DNA of 64,000 nt from Ligilactobacillus animalis KCTC 3501 = DSM 20602 (lineage in GTDB: Bacteria; Bacillota; Bacilli; Lactobacillales; Lactobacillaceae). The translations under genes were made by a program, and so were the position numbers. Below are positions 57,101-64,000 of this stretch, in pieces (position 1 is the first letter of the stretch; the number at the start of each line of letters is the position of its first letter). The stretch spans positions 1 through 64,000 of the forward strand of contig NZ_AYYW01000014.1 of NCBI RefSeq assembly GCF_001434535.1. Reading direction: 5' to 3'. A model generated the notes under the pieces. The model worked only from the letters and a program-made list of their open reading frames with translations. It was not told the DNA's origin and did not search any database.

Positions 57101-57134
57101 TCTATATAGTGGAGGCACTTAAAGCAAGGTGGAA

Positions 57135-58508
57135 TTATTCTTCAGATAATTCAGGTAAGCTACCGCGGCGAACGAAGTGGAGAACAAGTCCCACGACAAG
57201 GCCGACGAGTGCTGGGACCGCCCATGACATTCCGATGCTTGCGAGCGGTAGGTATGAACGCATATCAGCCACGACTAGCCCAACTTGGCTTTGGCTGACT
57301 ACTTTTGGAAAAGCAACGATCATATCAAAGAAGGCTGGAACAACGGTACAAACAACGACTGTAAGATAAACGACCCCATCTCGTTTGAAAAGTGGTGAGA
57401 AAACTGAGAGTAAGATCAAAACCATTGAGAGTGGGTAGAGGAACATCAACATTGGGGTTGACCAAGCGATGATCGTTTCGAGCCCAAAGTTAGCTGTTAA
57501 GAATGAAGATAAGCAACTTAAGAATAACCAAACATGGTAGCTGACCTTTGGAAAATGATTATGAAAATCTTGCGCAAAAGCAGCAACTAAGCCAACTGCA
57601 GTCGTTAAACAGGTCACTGTCAAAAGTGCGGCTAAAACAGCTTGACCCACTGGACCAGCGTAAGCATTGACGATTTGAGTAAAGGCTGTGCCCCCTTCAG
57701 GCGATAACTTGAATTGTCCTAGAGACATTGCACCTAATAAGATCAAGAGCAAGTAGATCAAAGCAACTGCCCCCATGGAGAAGAAACCTGATTTAGCCGT
57801 AACGAGTGAAACGCTCTTGGGATCTTTTTGCCCCATCTGTTGGATAGCTGTGACCACTGTGACCCCAAAGGCTAAACCGGCTAAAGCATCCATCGTGTTG
57901 TAACCTTCCAAAAAGCCGTTTGTTAAAGCATTTGAGAAGTTAGAGTATGCTTCTGTAACAGGTGCACTTGTAGTCGAACCTAATGGATTTGCAAAAGCTA
58001 CCACAAAAACTAAGGTCAAAAGTGCTAGGAACAAAGGATTCAAAACCTTACCGACATTAGACAAGATGTTGTTTTCACGGTAAGAAAATACAAAAGCGGC
58101 GCCGAAAAATAAAGCAGAAAATAAGAGCAAGCCCCAGCTGTTATCAGCCCCTAAAAATGGTTTCAAACCAACTGCATAAGCAACAGTTGCCGTCCGTGGT
58201 GTTCCAAAGAGTGGTCCGATCGTAGCGTGGATCAAGACCATAAATGTCAATGCAAAGCCAGTCCCAAGCGGTAAACCAACATCATAGACACCTTTAGCCC
58301 GAGTGATCGCGATGGCCAAAACTGATAATAGTGGTAATAAGACCCCAGTAACTAAAAATCCAAGGGCTGCTGGTCCCCAGTTATGTCCGGCTAATTGACC
58401 TAAATGTAAGGGGAAGATCAAGTTCCCAGCCCCAAAGAACAGGCCAAATAGTAATGAGCTGACGACAGCATAATCTTTAAATGTCATCTTTTTTTCTGTG
58501 TTATTCAT
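57135..58508 (-). CDS. brnQ: Branched-chain amino acid transporter BrnQ
   Basis: Imports leucine, isoleucine and valine with Na+ or H+. The 457-residue membrane protein has about 12 helices, and the conserved N-terminal FGLFFGAGNLIFPLHLGQLAG is diagnostic of the LIVCS family. AAAGGAGAGTATGGATT precedes the ATG. An isoleucine T-box lies upstream, so expression should rise when tRNA-Ile is uncharged. Confidence 0.93.
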   Translation of the reverse strand: MNNTEKKMTFKDYAVVSSLLFGLFFGAGNLIFPLHLGQLAGHNWGPAALGFLVTGVLLPLLSVLAIAITRAKGVYDVGLPLGTGFALTFMVLIHATIGPLFGTPRTATVAYAVGLKPFLGADNSWGLLLFSALFFGAAFVFSYRENNILSNVGKVLNPLFLALLTLVFVVAFANPLGSTTSAPVTEAYSNFSNALTNGFLEGYNTMDALAGLAFGVTVVTAIQQMGQKDPKSVSLVTAKSGFFSMGAVALIYLLLILLGAMSLGQFKLSPEGGTAFTQIVNAYAGPVGQAVLAALLTVTCLTTAVGLVAAFAQDFHNHFPKVSYHVWLFLSCLSSFLTANFGLETIIAWSTPMLMFLYPLSMVLILLSVFSPLFKRDGVVYLTVVVCTVVPAFFDMIVAFPKVVSQSQVGLVVADMRSYLPLASIGMSWAVPALVGLVVGLVLHFVRRGSLPELSEE

Positions 58509-58540
58509 AATCCATACTCTCCTTTTTTAGTTGCACAAAA

Positions 58541-58860
58541 TATCAGAACTAAAAGAAAAAGCGTCCTTAGACTAATTGCTTAGTCCAAGGACGCCTGTAG
58601 AGCGTGGTACCACCTTGCTTCATGAACGCCTCGCTACGTTCACCTTTCACATACGGCCCGTGCCTAGAATAAAGGGCGATATGCTAACACTGTAATGGGT
58701 GTACCCAGAGTATCTACTAGAAGTTCGTTCGATACAACGCTCGAAAGTGATTTTTCATCGTAAGGCTGACCTGCTCTCTTTCACCGACCAGAGCTCGCTT
58801 TTAGGCGCACATACGATTACTTGTCTTTCTCATTGCGTTCGCTGATATTTATTGTTGAAC
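58541..58860 (-). promoter_or_regulatory. T-box leader, isoleucine type, upstream of brnQ
   Basis: On the minus strand the T-box sequence AAGGTGGTACCACG is followed by a strong terminator (GCGTCCTTGGACTAA and its complement, then TTTTTCTTTT). Upstream is Stem I with an AGTA-type loop and a specifier region reading AAAATCACTTTCG, so the specifier codon is ATC (Ile) at 58751-58749. Uncharged tRNA-Ile would stabilise the antiterminator. Confidence 0.88.
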
Positions 58861-59172
58861 TAAATTTACAACCTTTTTTTGGTAATGTCAACACTTTTTT
58901 TGAAGAAAATAAGTTAGCACCAAAAATGAGTTTATAGAAATAACATTTTCAAATAATTTTTTTCTAATGTTCGTTGCTAGTGCTAGATAATAAAGGGATA
59001 AGTAAATGTTTTTAGTTTTGATTTGATAATTTTATTTCATATTGCAATTATGACCCTACAAATAGCGGTTTTAAAAAGTGAAAACTTTTAGTAAATTAGT
59101 TGTTGATAAAAGTAAAAATTATAAATAGAATTGGTAAAAAATTCACTCACGCTAAATTAGGGGGGCGAGATA
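58861..59172 (+). other. AT-rich gap before opp operon
   Basis: About 310 bases without a gene. It should contain the opp promoter, but no hexamer pair is convincing. AGGGGGGCGAGATA before the TTG start of oppD is the only clear signal. Confidence 0.4.
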
Positions 59173-60180
59173 TTGTTACTGGAAATCAAAAATGTCAGTA
59201 CCGCATTCAAAGTTGAGGGCCAATTTTACAACGCACTTGATGATGTTTGCTTAGAAGTAAATGAAAATGAAGTTCTAGCGATCGTTGGTGAATCTGGCTG
59301 TGGTAAGAGTACTTTAGCCACGAGTATTATGGGGCTACACAACGAGAAGCAAGCCAAAGTGACTGGAAGTATCAAATATCGTGGGACCGAATTGGTCGGC
59401 ACGAGGCGCCAACAACTAGAACAGATCCGTGGCAAACAGATCGGAATGATCTTTCAAGATCCGCTCTCTGCACTTAATCCGTTGATACGTGTGGAAGATC
59501 AGATCAAAGAAAGCTTGGACCTCCATACTAAGATGACAGATGAGCAAAAACATGCTCGTGTGCTTGAATTACTACAGCAAGTAGGTCTAGAACATCCCGA
59601 GCTAGTGGCACGGCAATATCCACATGAGTTATCAGGTGGGATGCGCCAACGTGTCGTTATTGCGATCGCGATCGCCTGCAAGCCCGATCTGATCATTGCT
59701 GATGAACCGACCACAGCCTTAGATGTTACGATCCAAGCTCAGATCTTGGATTTATTGCTAGCGATCCAAGCTGAAAATCATGCGGGCATCATTTTGATCA
59801 CCCATGATCTAGGGGTCGTGGCAGAGATGGCCGACCGAGTTGCTGTGATGTATGCGGGGCAGGTCGTTGAGTTAGGGTCGGCTAAGCAAATTTTTACCGA
59901 TCCCAAACATCCATATACACGATCACTCTTACGCTCAATGCCACAAGCGGACAGCGATCAAGAAGAATTATACGTGATCGAGGGGATGGTGCCATCTTTG
60001 AAGAATGTGGAACATAGCGGTTGTCGTTTTGCTAAACGTGTCCCATGGCTAGATACCTGGGAACATGAAAGTGAACCGCAAATGCACCAAGTTGCGGTCG
60101 GCCATTACGTCAGATGTATTTGTTGGCGGGATTTCAAATTTCCCGATGAAACTAAAGTAGGGGGCGCTGATAATGGGTGA
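59173..60180 (+). CDS. oppD: Oligopeptide ABC transporter ATPase OppD
   Basis: One of two ATPases energising oligopeptide uptake. The 335-residue protein has Walker [15 protein letters not shown], signature [15 protein letters not shown], Walker [12 protein letters not shown], and the OppD/F C-terminal extension with Cys residues ([15 protein letters not shown] region) reminiscent of the family's Fe-S site. The start is TTG after AGGGGGGCGAGATA. It overlaps oppF by 8 bp. Confidence 0.93.
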   Translation: MLLEIKNVSTAFKVEGQFYNALDDVCLEVNENEVLAIVGESGCGKSTLATSIMGLHNEKQAKVTGSIKYRGTELVGTRRQQLEQIRGKQIGMIFQDPLSALNPLIRVEDQIKESLDLHTKMTDEQKHARVLELLQQVGLEHPELVARQYPHELSGGMRQRVVIAIAIACKPDLIIADEPTTALDVTIQAQILDLLLAIQAENHAGIILITHDLGVVAEMADRVAVMYAGQVVELGSAKQIFTDPKHPYTRSLLRSMPQADSDQEELYVIEGMVPSLKNVEHSGCRFAKRVPWLDTWEHESEPQMHQVAVGHYVRCICWRDFKFPDETKVGGADNG

Positions 60181-61090
60181 TGAATTGCTAAAAGTAGAGA
60201 ATTTGCGGGTCCATTATCCCGTACGATCAGGTTTTTTCAATCATGTAACAGATTATGTCCATGCGGTCGATGGGGTCTCATTTACGATCCAAAAGGGGCA
60301 AAGTTACGGTGTGATCGGTGAATCAGGCTCGGGGAAATCAACGATCGGGCAAGCACTTGTTGGCTTGGTCGAAGCGACTTCGGGGACGATCACTTACCGT
60401 GGAAAAGATGTGACTGACAAGCGGGTCAGAAAGAAACTAAAGTACAACAAAGACGTACAGATGATCTTTCAAGATTCACTTTCCAGTCTAGATCCAAAGA
60501 AAAAGGTCATCGATATCATCGGTGAGCCACTCAGAAATTTTGAAAAATTGTCACGTAAAGATTTAAAACAGCTGGTACTTGAATTACTACAAACTGTGGG
60601 CTTGGATGAGGAATCACTGTATAAGTATCCCCATCAATTTTCTGGGGGACAACGGCAACGGATCGGAGTTGCGCGAGCCGTGGCGACTAAACCCAAATTG
60701 ATCATTGCTGATGAACCAGTCTCGGCTTTGGATCTGTCGGTACAGGCTCAAGTCTTGAATTACATGAAGGCGATCCAAAAAAAGTATGGTGTAGCCTTTC
60801 TGTTTATTTCACATGATCTAGGGGTCGTCCATCACATGTGTGACAATTTGGCGATCATGCATCGAGGACGCTTTGTTGAAATTGGGACACGTGAGGATAT
60901 TTATACAAAACGTCTTTTGGCTGCTATTCCGCAGACAGATGTAGAAAATCGGGAAAGTCATCGCAAAAAGCATCAAGCACTCGAAGCCGAATATAATGCT
61001 CAAAAAGAGGATTATTATGATAAAAATGGTCGGGTCTATCCGTTAGAAGAGGTAACGCGGACACATTCTGTTGCTTTGAGAAAAGAATGA
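60173..61090 (+). CDS. oppF: Oligopeptide ABC transporter ATPase OppF
   Basis: Partner ATPase of OppD. The 305-residue protein shows GESGSGKSTIGQALVGL, FSGGQRQRIGVARAV and LIIADEPVSALD, and the OppF-type C-terminus. Its ATG overlaps the end of oppD, with GTAGGGGGCGC as ribosome site. It forms an operon with oppB, oppC and oppA. Confidence 0.93.
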   Translation: MGDELLKVENLRVHYPVRSGFFNHVTDYVHAVDGVSFTIQKGQSYGVIGESGSGKSTIGQALVGLVEATSGTITYRGKDVTDKRVRKKLKYNKDVQMIFQDSLSSLDPKKKVIDIIGEPLRNFEKLSRKDLKQLVLELLQTVGLDEESLYKYPHQFSGGQRQRIGVARAVATKPKLIIADEPVSALDLSVQAQVLNYMKAIQKKYGVAFLFISHDLGVVHHMCDNLAIMHRGRFVEIGTREDIYTKRLLAAIPQTDVENRESHRKKHQALEAEYNAQKEDYYDKNGRVYPLEEVTRTHSVALRKE

Positions 61091-61112
61091 GCACTGAAAG
61101 GGGAATCGATAT

Positions 61113-62072
61113 ATGTGGAAAATTATTTTGAGACGTGTTTTGCTGATGATCCCAGAATTAGTCTTGCTGAGTATCGTGATTTTTTTGATCGCAAAATTAA
61201 TGCCTGGAGATCCATTTACGGGGATGATCACACCGCAGACTTCACCCGCCCAGATCGAAGCTTTGCGTGTTAAAGCTGGGGTCTATGATCCGTGGTATCT
61301 GCAATACTGGCACTGGATCGTTCGGATGGTCCATGGGGATCTAGGGATGAGTTATCAGTTTAAGACACCCGTTGGAAGTCTGATCTTATCGCGGATGGGC
61401 AATACGATCTGGTTACATTTATTGACTTTGATCTTGAGTTATTCATTAGCTATTCCATTGGGGTTGATCGCAGGGCGGTATGAGAATTCGAGATTGGATA
61501 AGGGGATCATGATCTACACCTTTGTTGCATATGCGATCCCGTCCTTTGTCTTTTACCTGTTAGGGGTTTGGTTATTTGGGTATAAATTACGCTGGTTTCC
61601 GACTTCTGGTTCCGTCTCAGTCGATGTTACCGGAACGCTAGGTTATATTTTGAGTCGTTTGGATCATATGATCTTACCGGCTTGCTTGATGGCCGTTCTT
61701 AGTGTGACCGCGGTCGTGCAATATTTGCGGAGTGAGGTGATCGACAATAAGAATCAAGATTATGTCAAGACAGCTCGGGCCAAAGGTGTACCAGAAAAGA
61801 CGATCTTCACCCATCATATCTTTAGAAATTCATTATTGCCGATCGCTGCTTTCTTAGGATATTCGATCACAGGTCTGCTGGGAGGCTCGATCTTTATCGA
61901 ACAGATCTTTAACTATCCAGGCATGGGGCTATTATTTATGAACTCGATCTTAAACCGCGATTATTCAGTGATCACCGCCTTAGTCCTGTTATATGGCACG
62001 ATGACTTTGATCGGCTCGTTATTGTCGGATATCATTTTGAGTTTGGTCGATCCACGGGTCCGGATCGAATAA
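61113..62072 (+). CDS. oppB: Oligopeptide ABC transporter permease OppB
   Basis: Integral membrane subunit, 319 residues, six helices. It starts WKIILRRVLLMIPELVLLSI and carries the EAA-like loop YVKTARAKGVPEKTIF before a conserved FNYPGMGLL. GAAAGGGGAATCG precedes the ATG. Fits OppB/DppB family in order and size. Confidence 0.93.
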   Translation: MWKIILRRVLLMIPELVLLSIVIFLIAKLMPGDPFTGMITPQTSPAQIEALRVKAGVYDPWYLQYWHWIVRMVHGDLGMSYQFKTPVGSLILSRMGNTIWLHLLTLILSYSLAIPLGLIAGRYENSRLDKGIMIYTFVAYAIPSFVFYLLGVWLFGYKLRWFPTSGSVSVDVTGTLGYILSRLDHMILPACLMAVLSVTAVVQYLRSEVIDNKNQDYVKTARAKGVPEKTIFTHHIFRNSLLPIAAFLGYSITGLLGGSIFIEQIFNYPGMGLLFMNSILNRDYSVITALVLLYGTMTLIGSLLSDIILSLVDPRVRIE

Positions 62073-62085
62073 TGGGGGAAGGATT

Positions 62086-62955
62086 ATGAAAAAGAATACG
62101 TCTAATTTCTCAATGATCGTGCGCGAATTTAAACAGGACAAGGGAGCAACATTTTTCTTGTTTTTACTGTTAGCACTGATTTTTTTTATTTATATTTATG
62201 CAGCTTTTTTGAATACTAAGCAAGTAATGCATGTGGACATCATAAACAGCTACGGCCACCCCGGAAAAGGTGGGCATTTGTTGGGGACCGACCAAGGTGG
62301 ACGTGATGTTTTGAAGTATTTAGTGTTGGGGGCACGTAATTCATTAGATATTGGTTTAGCGGTCACATTGATCGTTGAAGTGATCGGGATCGTTTTTGGC
62401 TTGGTCGCAGGTTATTACGGTGGGCTCGTCGATAATATCATGATGCGCTTTTTGGATTTTATGATGCTGTTACCGATGCTGATGTTAGTTATCGTGATCG
62501 TGTCGATCATTCCAAATTATAGTATGTTGGACTTTATTTTAGTCGTTTCGGCTTTTTTATGGGTCGGTACGGCAAGGTTGATCCGCTCTAAGACGCTAGC
62601 TGAAGCGCATAAAGAATATGTTTATGCGGCTGTGACTTCAGGGAGTAGTGCTTGGAAGATCATGTTGACCGATATTTTGCCAAATATCAGTTCACTTATC
62701 ATTGTTGATCTGATCTTGAGCTTGACATCAAATATCGGGATCGAAGTTGGTTTAAGTTTCTTAGGGTTTGGTTTGCCGGAATCAGTGCCAAGTTTAGGTT
62801 TGATGATCGGATTAGCTCAAGATCCGGATGTCATGATCGGGGCGCCTTGGGTCTGGATGCCGGCATCGTTGTTGATATTGTTGTTGTGTGTGGGCATTAG
62901 TTATGTTGGAAATGTTATTCGACGTGCGTTTGATGCACGTCAGCGCTTAGGATAA
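62086..62955 (+). CDS. oppC: Oligopeptide ABC transporter permease OppC
   Basis: Second integral membrane subunit, 289 residues. The N-terminal helix follows a basic segment; GHLLGTDQGGRDVLKYLVLG and the loop RSKTLAEAHKEYVYAAVTSG are typical of OppC/DppC, as is GLSFLGFGLPE. GGGGGAAGGATT precedes the ATG. It follows oppB by 13 bp. Confidence 0.93.
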   Translation: MKKNTSNFSMIVREFKQDKGATFFLFLLLALIFFIYIYAAFLNTKQVMHVDIINSYGHPGKGGHLLGTDQGGRDVLKYLVLGARNSLDIGLAVTLIVEVIGIVFGLVAGYYGGLVDNIMMRFLDFMMLLPMLMLVIVIVSIIPNYSMLDFILVVSAFLWVGTARLIRSKTLAEAHKEYVYAAVTSGSSAWKIMLTDILPNISSLIIVDLILSLTSNIGIEVGLSFLGFGLPESVPSLGLMIGLAQDPDVMIGAPWVWMPASLLILLLCVGISYVGNVIRRAFDARQRLG

Positions 62956-62972
62956 GCGAGGAGGAATTTAAA

Positions 62973-64000
62973 ATGGGGAGAAGACATTTATTCACGCAAA
63001 CAGTAGCTTTATTAACAGTTTTAGCTGGAACACTAGCTGTTCCGACCAGTACTGTCTTAGCCAAAGATGTCACGTTGAAACAAACGCATGTTAATCATAA
63101 AAAGGAACTAAAAGGTGGCACGCTAAAAGTCGGCTATCCTTCAAATACGAACTTTAAAGGCATCTTTATCCAAGAATTGGGGACCGATTCTGAAACAAAT
63201 AGGTTGGCAGAATTAGGCCAATCGGGATTGTTCAGAAAAGATAAAAATGGTAAGTATGTCAAAGGCGGGTTAGCCGATGTTTCATTTGACCGCGGTAGTA
63301 AAATAGCTTTGATCACGATTGGACCGAAAACTCGCTGGTCTGATGGCAAGCCAGTGACAGCCCGAGATATGGCATTTGTCTATGAGATCATCGCTAATAA
63401 AGATAGTACATCTGAATACTACAGTGACGCTCTTGAGACGATCATGGGGATGAAGGAATATCACGAAGGTAAAGCTGATAAGATCTCGGGTCTGCAGATC
63501 AAAGATAGCAAGCACCTTTTGATCCACTATAAGAAGATGACACCAGCGATGGAGTATGTTGATTCAGGTTATCTGTACAATGATGCTCAACCCTATCACT
63601 ACTTAAAAGATGTGCCGATGTCTAAGATGGCACAAAGTGATAAGGTACGCAAACACCCATTGTTCTTTGGACCATATACGATCAAAAAAGTCGTTCAAGG
63701 TGAAGCGATCGAGTGGGTCCCAAATAAATATTACGGTGGTAAGAAGCCTAAGTTAGACAAAGTGGTCGAAGAAGTTGTACCAGTAGCACAGATCGCAGAA
63801 GCTATGCGTTCGCATAAGTATGATGTCATCTTGCATGAATCACGGGCTACTTATGCTAAGACGAGCAAGGTCGATCAATATGTGACACTAGGGACGATGG
63901 CATATGGCTTGCAATACATGGGCTTTCGTGTCGGGGATAAGGGTGCGAATGGTACAAGCGTGTTAGACAAAAAGCTAGTTACGAATAACCGCTCTTTACG
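62973..64000 (+). CDS. oppA: Oligopeptide-binding protein OppA, partial (runs off the end)
   Basis: Substrate-binding protein of the Opp system. The 343 codons in the window include a signal peptide (LFTQTVALLTVLAGTLAVPT, then STVLAKDV), the SBP_bac_5 domain entry KGGTLKVGYPSN, TRWSDGKPVTARDMAFVYE and FGPYTIKKVV. There is no Cys at the expected lipobox: LAGT replaces the usual LAGC, so signal peptidase I cleavage is predicted. GAGGAGGAATTTAAA precedes the ATG. The 3' end lies outside. Confidence 0.9.
   Translation, partial: MGRRHLFTQTVALLTVLAGTLAVPTSTVLAKDVTLKQTHVNHKKELKGGTLKVGYPSNTNFKGIFIQELGTDSETNRLAELGQSGLFRKDKNGKYVKGGLADVSFDRGSKIALITIGPKTRWSDGKPVTARDMAFVYEIIANKDSTSEYYSDALETIMGMKEYHEGKADKISGLQIKDSKHLLIHYKKMTPAMEYVDSGYLYNDAQPYHYLKDVPMSKMAQSDKVRKHPLFFGPYTIKKVVQGEAIEWVPNKYYGGKKPKLDKVVEEVVPVAQIAEAMRSHKYDVILHESRATYAKTSKVDQYVTLGTMAYGLQYMGFRVGDKGANGTSVLDKKLVTNNRSL

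Overview
The window is the replication-origin region of a low-GC Gram-positive chromosome, almost certainly a member of the Lactobacillaceae. The evidence is the gene order rpsR-ssb-rpsF / gyrA-gyrB-recF-yaaA-dnaN-dnaA / rpmH-rnpA-yidC / mnmE-mnmG, strong AGGAGG ribosome sites, frequent GTG/TTG starts, a DUF1659-DUF2922 pair, a PnuC-type transporter behind NrdR boxes and an isoleucine T-box ahead of brnQ. The genus cannot be fixed from sequence reading alone; a Ligilactobacillus/Liquorilactobacillus-like organism would fit. Core genes left of about 22.3 kb read mainly on the minus strand and those to the right mainly on the plus strand, so both arms are transcribed away from oriC.

Layout. 1-0.9 kb: Rgg-regulator fragment next to an IS-end-like sequence, then unassigned DNA. 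0.9-8.3 kb: asnB, dnaB, rplI, gdpP and a PnuC/PnuN-type transporter. 8.6-10.6 kb: secreted DUF1002 protein, small membrane protein, and a gene split by one stop codon. 10.7-12.3 kb: candidate UCCCC-motif small RNA, then rpsR-ssb-rpsF. 12.6-22.3 kb: SDR-like protein, gyrA, gyrB, recF, yaaA, dnaN, dnaA. oriC is bipartite, with DnaA boxes on both sides of dnaA and a DnaA-trio element beside an AT-rich stretch in the dnaA-dnaN gap. 22.7-24.2 kb: rpmH-rnpA-yidC.

24.3-34.3 kb is accessory. It holds an NAD(P)H:FMN-reductase-like protein carrying four flavinylation-type motifs, translationally coupled to ApbE behind a Fur/PerR-like box; an NCS2 purine permease; a membrane-anchored subtilase that has lost its catalytic His; a histidine phosphatase; a DHH phosphoesterase; and a decayed ABC exporter. 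34.3-43.8 kb is a bacteriocin locus: a LytTR protein, two overlapping double-glycine prepeptides with two paralogous candidate immunity membrane proteins, a promoter preceded by 21-bp-spaced direct repeats, small membrane peptides, an ABC exporter, and an AgrC/ComD-like kinase with a LytTR response regulator. No C39-type processing exporter and no intact pheromone gene were found.

43.8-64 kb: two VIT/CCC1 transporters behind metal-box-like palindromes, a DUF2207 protein, a phosphatase plus GH1 6-phospho-beta-glucosidase, adenine/adenosine deaminase, mnmE-mnmG, a broken rgg gene, a DUF441 protein, brnQ with its T-box, and an oppDFBC-oppA operon that runs off the window end. A previously unfamiliar 3'-UTR repeat family follows several stop codons in the 43.8-50.6 kb stretch.

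The most promising unusual items are the two-peptide bacteriocin locus with its LytTR-type operator, the multiply flavinylated FMN-reductase/ApbE pair, the UCCCC small RNA candidate, the 3'-UTR repeat family and the pseudo-subtilase.
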